DNA of 64,000 bases from Platycnemis pennipes. Its lineage: Eukaryota > Arthropoda > Insecta > Odonata > Platycnemididae. Below, piece by piece: positions 49,168 to 61,079 of the stretch. Numbering within the stretch: position 1 is the stretch's first letter; each line of letters begins with the position of its first letter. The notes under the pieces were generated by a model. The model had not been told where the DNA came from. It was given only the letters and a program-made list of their open reading frames with translations, and did not search any database. Both the position numbers and the translations under genes were made by a program. Where the stretch lies: contig OW121850.1 in the NCBI GenBank assembly GCA_933228895.1, positions 31,009,773 to 31,073,772 of the forward strand, read 5' to 3'.

Positions 49168-49196
49168 TGTTCACTCATTTTTCCTTGCAGGTGAGT
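49168..49196 (+). other. Candidate recursive splice site
   Basis: 'TTCACTCATTTTTCCTTGCAG' ends at 49190 and is followed without a gap by GTGAGT (49191-49196). Both halves are close to the splice consensus and match the ratchet-site form (Y-tract, CAG|GTRAGT). The downstream third frame is open for about 33 codons from GAG at 49193 to TAA near 49291, so a short terminal exon is an alternative. A GTGCGT at 49270 could act as a donor. It has the same strand and design as the site at 7012. Confidence 0.55.
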
Positions 49197-49990
49197 TGAC
49201 TGCCCTGGTGCCACCCAGTTGCTTTTGGGATGTACTCTTTTGCCGAGTCTTGTGCTCAGTCCTTCCCATGTGCGTACGTATTTATGAAATTTAATGTGAT
49301 TTCTGTTGCTTACAATATTTTTCTGGAGCTTGAACTACTTATTAAAACAGATTTCTAATGAAATAGATTATTTGAATCTCAAGAGGTAGTTGGTCCTTAA
49401 AAATATTTGGAAATGTATGGCGAGGAAATCTCTATGTGGCGTTACTTTTGCTGTTTCGGTCGTTTACTCTCGTGCTTCAGCGGAGAGATTGCGTTTAGGC
49501 TATAAAATTTCATGCTTATGAACTGTTGCTATTAAACAACTTTAGGAATTAAATATTTGCTTTCCGGAGCTGTCAGCGCTTTTCCACGAACTCGATAGAA
49601 TAGCCTTTTTCAGTTATATTAGTATCCACTCGCAAATCAATAATCGGGAGAACGTTTAATTTTTTGCGTCCATAGGTTTCGTAAACAATTTTATCACAAT
49701 GCGTGGCGATATAGATATTATAATTTTGACATAATGTATAGTGATAATTTCAATAATTTTCATGTGAGAGGGTGGCAAATAAGATTTTTGTTGCATAAAA
49801 TACACCTACTTATTCCAATAAACCTAATGTAGTTGAAAACGTTTACAATATCTAAAAGTTCATTCATGCCTCCATATATTTACTAATCCCTCTCCTGTTT
49901 TACCATTGCGTTTTGTATGGCAATGAAGAGACCACTGATACTCTTGAGCTTCAATCTGAGTTATGAACCTCACATCACTCCGATTACGCT
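49197..49990. other. Unannotated spacer; source-like copy of a 38-bp segment
   Basis: 49673-49710 is 34/38 identical to a segment found inside SINE-B copy 5 at 50876-50913. Otherwise nothing is recognised. Confidence 0.45.
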
Positions 49991-50620
49991 ATTAATTGGC
50001 GCGATTGCATGGATACAGGTGCAGAGTTCAAGTCCATCGACACGGCTCTCAGTCCGCGTAACCGAGTAGCCGGAGTCATTAACGTTCGCGGTGAAAAGAA
50101 AGAAAGCCGTTACACAGCGTTCCCTCTTCGCTACAAAACGTCCTTGCGGACTTGATTGTGGATCGAGGGAAGTCTCGACCGTGTGTACCTGTCGGCAATT
50201 CGTTCAGGTGACCCAGAACCAATCAGGATGGATGGGTGGATTGGCGTGGAGGATACCGTTTCAGCGGGTGGCGCCGTACTTGGTCATGTGCTCTCGGACG
50301 TGCCTCTTCCTGCGCGACCTCGCCCATCTCGGGCCGCGGTCCGCCCACCCTGTAGCAATCAATCGACATCGTCGATGGATGTGCCGATCTCCGGCGGACG
50401 CAGTTGCGAGGTCGGGAGGGACGGGAGACCGGGTTGAGCCGCGGGTAACCGAGGCGTTCGTATTGGCGCAGCTGAGCGCGCTGGAGAGGGCTGGCGTTAA
50501 TTGGCACATTTCTCGCCATTGTCGGCTTCTCGCGTATAAGGGTCAATTAAAACGCGCCGGGAGCACGAATCTGGGAATAAGGGTGCGTTTCGTATAGCCA
50601 GTCGACCAAATTTCGCCAAC
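49991..50620. other. GC/CpG-rich island with overlapping open frames
   Basis: The 168-codon plus frame at 50091-50597 overlaps a second plus frame and two minus frames of 82-107 codons. All are rich in Arg, Pro, Ser and Ala, as expected when CpG-rich DNA lacks stops. I cannot identify a protein. A CpG-island-like promoter or 5' exon is possible: CAG|GTGACC at 50211-50219 is a donor-like match. Confidence 0.4.
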
Positions 50621-50833
50621 CTACCGTTTTATATAGTGATGGACAATGAGCGGTGGATTTCTGACTGTAGGTCGCTGATAAAAATGACTAGAAGAGGAAA
50701 GTCCGTTTGAGATGCAGAACTATTCTGCTCGTCAATCATACATCCAAGAAAAGTGATTTTTCCGGATATTTTCGAGATGGATTTGCCAGCTCCCTGGGAC
50801 TTTAAACATGATGACTACATATCGTACTCACTC

Positions 50834-51069
50834 ACCGAAGGTTGGTTTTGATAGGTGAGAGTAGAGCTCACCCCGTAGGTTTCGTAAACAATTTTGTTCC
50901 AATGCGTGGCAATGGCGTGCTAAGCCAATCGCGTGTGAAATTCACACATTCTGGGTAGGGGGGCCAGTTCCTTAGATGGGGGTGTCCAGAAAGGCTCTTT
51001 CCCGGGATTTAAACCCGGGACCCTCCGGTCAGTAGCTCAGTGCTCTACCCACTAGGCCACCACGACTCC
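50834..51069 (-). mobile_element. tRNA-derived SINE, family B, copy 5, with a 38-bp foreign insert and a deletion
   Basis: The reverse copy has a consensus box A (TGGCCTAGTGG, complement of 51049-51059) and box B-like GGTTTAAATCCC. Between CACCCCG and CTAAGCC it carries about 44 extra bp (50876-50919) absent from other copies; 38 of these match 49673-49710. The 'CCTGGGCCACCTGCGAT' to GAATC part of the body is deleted. A structurally altered, inactive copy. Confidence 0.85.
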
Positions 51070-51466
51070 CTACATATCGTAGGTATCCTTGAAAAAATCA
51101 AGGGCCGACCGTCAATGACTTGATTAGCCCATACTTTTCAGAGTAGCGATTGGGATTTGACGAAGATGTAAAGTCTAACTTTACTCACTTCTAAGGCTCA
51201 ATAAGAAGACCTTTCAGACCTTTCACCATTCGTTGTTAATTTTCATGTCGCACCATCGGCAAGTTTTGGGGAATAAAAGGAACTGCAAGGGAAACTGAAG
51301 CCTAAAGCTTCAGTCCCACTTTCACCATTCTACGTAAGCTGGGATCCATTTAAAGGTAATGCCATGGAAAATCAACAAACCCCCCGCGAGTTAACACTAA
51401 AATGTATTTGCGGTGTAGAATTACACTGTACGGGAGGTAGAGGTTTTTGTATAGGAAAGAACTACA
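51070..51466. other. Unannotated spacer
   Basis: Nothing recognised. Confidence 0.4.
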
Positions 51467-51993
51467 ATGGGTTCGTTTACATATTTTTTATTGCCTAATC
51501 TGATACAGTTTGTAAAATAAAAAGACCCGTATTTTTCCGTTTATTGATCCGTCAATTATTTCTCGAGTTATAAGCGGCGAAAAACTGATGTTTTTAACCC
51601 TTTCGGAAAATGGGCGTGGTGCAAACTCTGACGTATATCGACTTCGTCCAATCACAACGGAGTTCGCGAGGCTACTTTGCCTTATCACAATGGGGGGACA
51701 CAGCTGACTCTGCCAATAGGAGCAGTTGCGACAGAATCTGTGCGAGCAGACTTTCTGAGAACTCCCCTCCACTCCCCTTCCTCGAAAAGCAGTCAAGGAC
51801 GGGAGGAAAATTACGTCATTGTTATCAAAGCAGCTTTTTCGGTGGGCGTCACCTTTTGCTTATTTTAATTTTTGATTTATGAGTGAATGGTTGTGGTTAG
51901 AAGATTAATTTTTTCACTAAAATTCTTTTTTCGTTTCCATCTAACGATTTCGTGTAAAAAATTGCGATTTCGGTTTCGATTAAACGCCAACAT
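51467..51993 (+). mobile_element. Family A non-autonomous TIR element, copy 4
   Basis: About 527 bp, same orientation as copies 1 and 2. The ends are decayed (ATGGGTTCGTTTACAT at the left; TTAAACGCCAACAT at the right). The CRE has mutated to TTACGTCA (about 51811). Confidence 0.85.
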
Positions 51994-52555
51994 CAGTATG
52001 ATATTCTATAAGTTTATTAGTTTTGCATTCTGCTTACCACGATTAAGAACTGTTTGTAAGCCATCATACGAGTATAATCTTGTGCTACAATAGTGTTTCA
52101 TTTTGTAGTGGCTACAGACTTCTCGTGTAACGGATCTCGGATTGAACTGCCGATCATATGCTCTAAGATAGATTTTACTCAGTGATGTCCTATTTTATTA
52201 TGGAAATAGAGATCGGATGAAGTCCAGTATTGCTAAGGATAGCACGTTCATTTGCTTGCTACAGGAAAACCTAACTATAGCTCGAAAAGAAGGTGGTAAG
52301 CGAATTTGTTCATCGCCGCTCTAGTTTAAAATCATTTTTATGCTCAAGTCCATTTTTTATTCTGTTTTCAAAAATAAATCCTCACAACCCAGAGCCACTC
52401 TTTTTGATTGATTTCGTGCGGTAAAGTAGTACTAGAGTAGGTGCTTTCCGTCCCATGGGCCCAAATTAGAGTCTAAGGGTTAAGAGATTTTTTCAATAAA
52501 ATACCGTACCCTACATGTGAAGATCCGTTCAAAGCGTCGTGTGAAGATCACTTTG
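51994..52555. other. Unannotated spacer
   Basis: Nothing recognised. Confidence 0.4.
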
Positions 52556-52559
52556 AGTT

Positions 52560-52735
52560 CCTTGTCATTCCCATGGGATGTTAAGCATTGGGATACATCG
52601 GGACTTCCGTTTGGTGTAGGATAATATTGACGCCGGGTTTCTTTCCACCGTTTGCCTTCTACCAAAAGTCCTCTATCCAAATATCCACTCAATATTTGGG
52701 GCTCAAAATTCTCCGCTACGGGTCATCTCACATAA
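52560..52735 (+). mobile_element. tRNA-derived SINE, family C, copy 7 (3' fragment, diverged)
   Basis: It keeps 'CCCATGGGATGTTAAGC' and 'ATTGACGCCGGGTTTCTTTC', then a CTATCCAAATATCC-like 3' segment. The tRNA head is not recognisable. Confidence 0.55.
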
Positions 52736-53760
52736 TGGTCACATAATTTCACAACCAGTGTCATCTCCGGTATTTAGCATCTAGTACTATATTTGAATAT
52801 ATTCTGGTGAAGCGTCTAGACATGAAGCCTGTGTGTTTTTTTTCATTCGCATCCTTAACGTTGTGTTCTTTACATAAACCTTCGTTTCAACCCTGAGATG
52901 TGCATTTCGTTCATTTACCTTATCTCCTAGTGCCCCTAATGTTTTCCATCGAAGTGATTTTTCATTTGTAATGCCATGAAATCGCATGATAGGTTGACGG
53001 TTCTTTCAAAAGGAGGGCAATTTTGAGAATGTTTTTGTGGGGGAAAGGAGTCAGCTTCGTAAAATCCCGTAAATGGCCCACCCTCAAATTGCGTGCCAGA
53101 GACTATTTCGGTAATGGTGGGGGATTATGTTGTTATCTTTATCACCGAAGGTCGGCAAGAAATACTGCGTATTCCTTTTTTCTCAAGATCTTAGTAACAT
53201 TAATTCAAGGTTAAGGGGAATGCGAAATTACTATCATTAATATTCTTGAATTTGCAAAAGAAAATATTTATTTTACCCATGCGAATAGTCGCGTGTTATT
53301 CGTGGTGTATAACCAAGATATTGATATTAATTGCGGCAATACGAGGTGAATAGATAAAATAATGCGAGAAATGAGTGACAAGTATTACTAAAGTTCTATT
53401 ATTATATGGCAGCCCTACAGCGTTTAAAGGTTATTTGCGTTCAATTCCTCTGGAAAGTTAATTTCTTTATGCACGCCATGGCACTCAATATAAATAAAAG
53501 TGTTTCTGCTGATGTACATCAAATTAGAGCCGTGTACGCTTAGTTAACGAACGGCTTTGGTTAGAGTTTGGGAACCCCGTTTGAGAAAGCGAAAGTGAAG
53601 GCATTTCTTGGAAAGCATCTGTTCATTTTTGTGGTTTAAAAATTACTTACAATTGTGTTGTGTGATTTTAAAATATATTACTTCCATTACACTGAGTTAA
53701 AATGCATTTTGGGAAGAACAAAAAACTACTGATACTTTTCTTGATGGATGCGATTGTTAA
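52736..53760. other. Unannotated spacer
   Basis: Nothing recognised. Confidence 0.4.
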
Positions 53761-53974
53761 GGCCGCTTTACACGGTACAATTTTTGTACAATTTCTTGTA
53801 CAAACGCTTGTATATACTGAAAGAAATTGTATGCTTGTCTGAATGAAATTAGAACCGATTTTTTTCCCGTTCAGTCATTCAGACAATCGCACAAGCGTTT
53901 GTACAAATTGCCGCTTTACACGGTACAATTTCCTCATACAAGGGTTTGTACAAAAAATTGTATGGTGTAAAGTG
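53761..53974. mobile_element. Small MITE with nested inverted and direct repeats
   Basis: The ends are inverted: GCCGCTTTACACGGTACAAT at the left, and on the complement of the right end CACTTTACACCATACAATTT. Inside, a second inverted pair (TTGTACAAACGCTTGT with ACAAGCGTTTGTACAA) flanks TGTCTGAATGA/TCATTCAGACA. The left end also recurs as a direct repeat at 53910-53931. The structure looks like one short palindromic MITE fused to, or disrupted by, a partial second copy. There is no coding capacity and the superfamily is unknown. Confidence 0.75.
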
Positions 53975-54233
53975 AAATTTTTTGTTGGCTGCCTGCATCA
54001 AATGTTGGCCGCTGGCATCAAATTTGAACTCTAGACTATCGTGAACTAGAAGTAGGAGAAGAGGTGACTAAGTTTTTCTCTTTCATTTGGTACAGAAAAC
54101 GTATTGCAGCCCATGGTTCACATCGCCCCTATCCGAAAATAACTTTCGTTCCGAGCTGTTTATTTCCATCAAACACATGGTGCAGTTATGGTAACGATGG
54201 TACTCTATTGGAAACGGAAGAGAATGGGGGCGT

Positions 54234-54757
54234 TTACTCGAACCGAAATCGTTATTTTGTACACGAAATCGTTAGATGGAAGCAAAAACTGAATTTTAGT
54301 AAAAAATCAATCTTCTAACCTGAGCTGTTCACTCATTAATTAAAAGTTAAAATAAGCAAAAGGCGACGCCCGCCGAACGAGCTGCGGTAAACATTACTAC
54401 GTCATCCACCTCCCGTCCTAGACTGTTTTTAGGGAAAGGGAAGGGAAAGGAAGGGGGGGGTGTCGGAAGGTTTCCTCGCACAGACACTCTCGCTATCTTT
54501 TCCATTGGCAGAGTCAACTGAGTGTCCCCCATTTTGATAAGGCGAAGGAGCTTCGCGGTCTCAGTTGTCATTGGACGAAGTGGATGACGTATAAGTCCTT
54601 TGCACGCCCACTTTTCCGAAAGGGTTGAAATTTTGTTTTTCGTCGCTTATAATTCGAGAACTAATTGTGGGATCGAAGACCGGAAATTAGCGTGTCTTTT
54701 TATTTTACAAACTCTATCTAATTCGAAAATTTAAAAAAATATGGTAAACCACCCCAT
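54234..54757 (-). mobile_element. Family A non-autonomous TIR element, copy 5 (most diverged)
   Basis: About 524 bp, inverted. The ends are preserved (ATGGGGGCGTTTACTC; GGTAAACCACCCCAT). The interior has drifted: the CRE is reduced to TACGTCA (about 54398) and the GGGCGTG box has lost its last G. Flanks AGAG occur on both sides (54230-54233 region GAGA; 54758-54761 AGAG), a possible but weak target duplication. Confidence 0.8.
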
Positions 54758-57555
54758 AGAGTATTCTGTATTCAAAGAGGATAAGCGAGGTAATAAGATT
54801 GAGCCATAACAGACGCTCATTCGGAAGGCGAAAATGTGATTCGAAAGGGTGTCTGGAACTTCGCAACTGGCGCAGTTGGCGGGAGTGTGTTGACGGAATT
54901 GGAGCTGTGGGTCCGCCACTACGCGAGATGTGTCTGGAGGGGAATTAATCGGATTGAAGTGGACCGTTAAGTCCGCGGGACGGACCTTCCCGTTGCATTA
55001 GAGCGGCGTTCCCCCGCAGCGTTTTTGGCGGTTGGGGGTGCCCTCACCTTGGGCCAGTTTCGCCCCAGATGGAAGATAAACGCGAATAAAAAAACTGGGC
55101 AGGCACTTCACGACGCTCACGGCCTGATGGGAGTCTTTTGAACACGGATTTTGCGTTCTTCCTTTAGGAAGGTGGCGAAGAATCATCCCCAACTGTATTC
55201 CTACTCTGGAGGACCGGTGTACCTAGTAGTAGTAGCTATCAGAGCAAGTTATCTTTGTGTAATATCACATCACTCAGGAATAAAATTAACTTTCCTATAT
55301 TCCTCACGATTAATTATTATTCACTCAACCGATTTCAACCTCTTCAGGTCATTATCAACGCAAAACCGTGTTTTTATTAATATATCGAGAGATGATTTCT
55401 TAGTTTTCCTCGCATTTTGGAAACTACCGTAAGTAATGTCCATGTTTAATGCTCTGGATGTCATAGCTTTGAAATAAGTCGTGCTTTCGCTCAGCTGCCA
55501 AGAGACTTAAATTCCTTTGCTGTAGTGTGTTTTTCGTCACCAGTGAACATTTTTTGTCCTAATTAATCTTTTGCTTTAATTCTTGGTTCTTTGACCTTTC
55601 CGTATACAGTTCGAGCGGCTATATGGCAATCACTGTAAATATTTCTATATTTGTTTTTTTTATTATAGTAATATCTACTCCCATTAGAAAAGGCAGGTAA
55701 TTAGAGTTATTTTCAATTTGCTCTAATTTACAGAATAATATGCGGTCATCTCACTCAAGACTTCTTCCGCAGGTTATTAGCGACAACACTTTCAACTGCT
55801 GATGTATGAATGCATTTCTCTCTAATCTATTTCTCTGAGTATGTTCTATTATCATTCCTTCTTGCAGAATTATTTCTCACCATTTTCACGCTCTTTCTTC
55901 GTTCGAGGAATAGTTAACGAGCTTCAGACTTGGTTTTCAAAACTGGACAGATCATAGCATCTCCAGGGTGAGCTGCAAGTGATAAAATCTCTCTCCCAGG
56001 CGAAATTAAATTCTTTAGTGCGATCCCATCACCTAGGGGACTATTATTACGGGGGGAAGCGTTGCTGGTAGTCCCTGGAGTCTTGCATGCTCAGTTTGCC
56101 GGGCGCAAACGAATTTATCGTCACCTGTTCGACATCCAAAGGAAACCCAGCAGATTGGGTAATTGAATTCCTCGGCGCCTTACTGGTCTCGGCCGATGGA
56201 GCGTTACCGATTAACTCCCGCGCTTCGAGAGATGCTTTTCTTCAAGAAGCTCGTGACACTCACGTTTGCCGTTCCAATACATATATCGATTGGATTAGCT
56301 CCGGTATTACAAAACGATGTGCAACTCTTAATTTTTTTTCCGTGTTAGGAATAAATTGGCTACACAATTCACGCGTACATATGTAGGTACTGATATATCC
56401 GAACGAATGGGAAGCATCTGGAATATTTTTATATGGATTTAATTTTTACTCAAAACGCAACGTGTTTCTGGATCGGTGTAAAAAAATTATTCATTTGAAT
56501 GAATAACAGAGCCGTACAGTGGTAAGTCTTACTTCCCGAAAAACACTGGGAAACTGCATTTTAGCTCAAAGAATTCTTTTATCCATCTGGAATAATATTG
56601 TCTAATAAAATTGTATCCATAATAAAATTCTGATAAGTTGGAAGCGGTGGAATCAATACTTTATGAATAAAAGTAAAGAGTTTTTGTAAAGTATAATAGT
56701 ATTTTTTATGAATAAAATTAAAGAGATCTTGTAAGTTATATCTTCCGCAAAGTAGGTGCAGACAAAAGTACTGGGCTTAATATTGTTCCAGAGCTTGAGC
56801 ATTACCATATTAAAGCATGTCTTTTGAGAAATTCCCCTACGTTCAAAATGGACTAGGGATAGTACATCAATTTTTTTTATTGTAAGAGGGAGAGGCATTC
56901 TTTAAAATGGTATAACGCCATTAACGGGTTTTTTCCATCCTCACTTTGAAATCGTTGCACGGCATGAGATAAAAGCTTGGAACGAAATCCCTTGCTTCGC
57001 AATAGGAGACAACTACCCCATTCATTACCTACCCAGGTAAATAACAGAGAAAAATTTTACAGCTGTCCTAGACGGAGTAGATATTTTAAAATGCATAGGC
57101 TGGATATCACGACTTGATGTCTTGAGTCTTAATTTCCAGCGTTACAACGAAGATAATAAATAGCTGCATTCATAATAATTGCATTAAACTGTGGTTTCCA
57201 GTGAATACATTTAGGTATGCTCGGTTTTAATTACTCTCTCCTCAATACTATATTTTTCCGTGTAGTCAAATATCACCTCTCTTTAAGCAATACGATGTAT
57301 CTGCTAGCTAAAAAGTGAGATTCAATTGAATTTTGAGAGACTAGGCTAGATAAATTTGGAATATGAGAGAATTGACATTGCTCATGTCAAATTTAAGAAC
57401 TTCAATTTTAACACCCTTGGTATAAAAATATTTTCATTGCATAGCTCTAATATTAACAGTTCATCATCCTCCTCCGTTTCCATCGTTTGATTATGCTCTC
57501 GGTACTCAAAGGTAATATGGGCTTTGGATTGGTTTTCGTTTTAAAATGTATTCAA
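54758..57555. other. Spacer with two GC-rich patches
   Basis: GC-rich patches lie at about 54880-55130 and 56020-56270; the rest is AT-rich. I see no gene or recognised repeat. CCCAG|GTAAAT at 57028-57036 is a weaker splice-composite look-alike. Confidence 0.35.
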
Positions 57556-58089
57556 ATGGGAGCGTTTACTTGGAACCGAAATCGCAATTTAGTACATGAA
57601 ATCGTTATATGGAAACGAAAAATGAATTTTAGTGAAAAAATTAATCATCTAACCACAACCATTCACTCATAAATCAAAAATTAAAATAACAAAAAGGTGA
57701 CGCCCACCAAAAAATCTGCTGTGATAACATTGTAGTCATTTTCCTTCCATCCTTGACTGCTTTTCGAGGAAGGGGAGTGGAGGGGGGTTCTCGGAAAGTC
57801 TGCTCGCACAGATGCTGTCGCAACTGCTCCTATTGGCGGAGTCAGCTATGTCTCCCCCCCATTGCGATAAGGCAAAGTAGCTTCGCGGGCTCAGTTGTCA
57901 TTGGACGAAGTCGATATACGTCAGAGGTTGCACCACGTCCACTTTTCCGAAAGGGTTAAAAACATCAGTTTGTCGCGGCTTATAACTCGAGAAATAATTG
58001 ACGGATCAAAAAACGGAAAAATACGGGTCTTTTTATTTTACAAACTCTATCAGATTCGTCGGTTAAAAAAATATAGTTAACGACCCCAT
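57556..58089 (-). mobile_element. Family A non-autonomous TIR element, copy 6
   Basis: About 534 bp, inverted. The ends are ATGGGAGCGTTTACTTGG and GTTAACGACCCCATT. The body is very close to copies 1-3, but the CRE is lost (TGTAGTCA at about 57730). No clear target-site duplication. Confidence 0.85.
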
Positions 58090-61079
58090 TGTGGCTCGGA
58101 AAATTTCTTATAATTAAAAAAAGATAGATCTTTGTTTGTTGTTCCCGAAAAAATTATTTCATGGACCACCCCAAAACCTAGAAAATTGGTTCGTCAGCGT
58201 AAAGAAATACCAACCTTGATGAGCCTAGTGGGAAACAGGCGACATAGCTAAAGCGTGGAGTCGCTTGCATTCTCCGAGAAAAAACACCAAGAGTTCCTGC
58301 CTGGAAGAGGGGTTGTTATGCCATAAAAACAGAGGAAATGGTTTAAAAAAATACGTTCGTGTATGTGTGCGCGCATAATATGACGGGGCTGGTAGTCTGA
58401 GCCCTTTCCTCGTTTGGGTAGGGCGGAGAGGGTGAAAGAGAGAGATAGAGAGAGTGCACCGGGTCGGGGCTTGCTAATGTCTCGGAGGAAATGGTTAGGC
58501 GGGCGCTAGAGGAAGGAGAGGATCCTTTTTTTTCCTATCCGGTTCGGGGTTGGGTGAAAGGAAGGTGGACGAGACGGGCGTTTTCAATTTTTCCTCCCTT
58601 TAGCGGAGGGTTTGTCGGAAGTGCTCGCACGACTCCCTTTTGACGACGAGGAAGGGCGCGTAATTGAGGGTGGGTGAGTGAGGATGGGGGTGGTTGTGAG
58701 GGTTGAGGGAGGGGACGTGTTGGGGAAGAGGGTGGACGGCGGAAAGAGGGGCTGGATGGAAGCGTAGGTAAATTAATTCATTAGCTCTGGGACAGGATGC
58801 TCCTGTAGGGATGGTGACGCCAGTTAAAAATTCACCTCTCATCTGGCGTGAGACTTGTGTGATAATTTAAGCACGCAAAATCATACCTACAGATGTGCAC
58901 CGCGAAAAATTAGGTATCATAATCTATTTGAACTATGAATGCCGTGTGTGGAGAAAATTTTATCGGAAACATTATTGCTGGGAAATTTTCAGTTACCTTT
59001 CGTTGATCTATCACAGGCATTCTAAAAACTGTTACTGCTACGTACAGCTCTCAGACTCTAGTACTTTACAGTTAAGTTTTCAGTGAGACTCGGGCTAATT
59101 TTACCTTGCTTTTAACACCCTATGCAATTGTAATGTTTTTTGTATCGCAGAGCGATGACAGATACTCTCTGTACTAATTATCGCTTAATAGGGGACTCTG
59201 ATATTATCATGAGTACAGGCTTATTTAGCAAGGAATCTGCTTTCCTAAGTATGAAATGGATAGCTGAAAGAAAAATCGAAGTTGATATGAAGGCTTCCGC
59301 AGTACATAGACTGGCAATGCTGCATTTTTTTAGGTTTCACCTCGTGATATTTGCTTTAGGGGAAAAAAACTGTTACAGCAGATGGAACTATTTTCTCTAG
59401 CGAAACAAACACGTGGCGAAACCCGAAAGATACTGCATTCACCGAAATAAAAATCGAGTGAGAAGCTGAGTTAAACCAGGCTTAATGTTGTTGGTTGTAA
59501 TATAAAAAAAGGAAAAGTAAATAGATTTATTATTTTCAGCAACACAAAATAATACTTTGATATCATATTCTATCCACATGATAGCTAGATTGCCTCTTGG
59601 TTGAATGGTGTGGATGATAATTAATCTTGATCTATCAAAGGGTCTGCCATGCACCGTGAATTTTCCTAAAAAGCAAAATAACTTTAGTTTTTAAGGATTT
59701 GCCTGCTTTACGAGTCAGTGGATTACATTACTGTTCAAATTCCCTGGCTAACATAGTGTGAAGAATTTATTATGATTCTGAAAGACTGCCGAAAACATTG
59801 TGTATGAAGTTGCGGTCATAAGCAATTTCATGGCGAGAAGTTTACAACTAATTTACTCAGTGAAATGTGAAGGATCAATGGTCATTAATGTTCCAAGCCG
59901 TTTTCATATTGCCCTTTACCATTATTCCCACTGAAGGTTAATTTTACAGAGACCATCTATTCATAACTGCATAAAATAATGATCACGAACTTAGTAAAAA
60001 ATTACTATGCCGAGTCACGTTAAGTTCAGATCGTGCGACTAGCTAAATATTACAGATCATTGAAAATAAAAAAACTTGATCAATCGGTCCGAATTAATTA
60101 CTAATGTGTCTAATGTTTCCATTCATGATCATAATTGTTTGTGTTTTGGAAATGCGCAACACACGATGTTTTGTTTTGTTAAAACTCTCTTTATTGTATT
60201 AACATTAACAATGTCCGTAATATGAGATGGATTTTGACGCAAAATTGTTGCGTGCTGGCTTTTTGCTAACTCTTGTTTGCAAGTAGTGAACGCTGAGTTA
60301 TATAAATATGAACCCAAACTGCTGCAATGTGCTGTAATCAAATTAGTTTGAAGAAACGTGGGATACCGGAGTCTAAATCCCCGAGGTATGAATTTAAATC
60401 CTAAATAATTATCGTGTGCCTTTGTTGGAAGGAGAACCTGGATAAATATGTACGAGAATGTACGTACATTTGGTTGCAAGTCACAAGAATACTTTGGCTC
60501 TCTAATGGTGTTTCGCAGTTATTTAATAATTTAAATTATTTATGTGCATGTTAATAACTTTTTTTTGCTCTTTAGGAGGGGTAATATAAATACCTACATT
60601 GATGACCGACGGTGGAAATTCATTCTCTTTTTCTTACCTTTATTCTATAGTAAAATAAAACCCAATGACTCATGGCGTGATATTTAGAGAAGCAAGCGGA
60701 TAGCAACTAAACTCATTCAAGACAGCTGTGACTTAAAGTTTTTCCTGCAACCTTTCTTAAGAAATCTCGCTAATGGTCTCTTAATTTTCTGTGTACATTA
60801 CTACCCATATTTTCAAAATTTGTGAGGTGGCGCTTGATCATCTGTCGTCCTCAGCTTTCTTATTTTTTTAAGACGAAAAATAATAAGATGAGGCTGCAAA
60901 GGCAGCGGCGCAGCTGTTGTCGGCCAACCCTCCCTCCGGTATTCTCCACTCATTTAGGAGCCTTTTTATCTTTTAGTTCGAGGTGGTGCATGAGAGTTAG
61001 AATAAGTCGAGACAACTAAAATAAAGCATCTGGAAGGTTAACATTTATTTAATTGCTAGTGGTTAATAACTGCACATAT
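58090..61079. other. Spacer with a G-rich island at 58370-58760
   Basis: 58660-58745 has many GGG/GGGG runs on the plus strand (G-quadruplex potential), preceded by GA-rich simple sequence at 58436-58456. The remainder (58870-61079) is AT-rich with nothing recognised. Confidence 0.45.

Noticed and set aside
50091..50597. 168-codon plus frame
   Set aside because: It overlaps three other long frames on both strands in CpG-rich DNA. Composition explains all of them and no family is recognisable.
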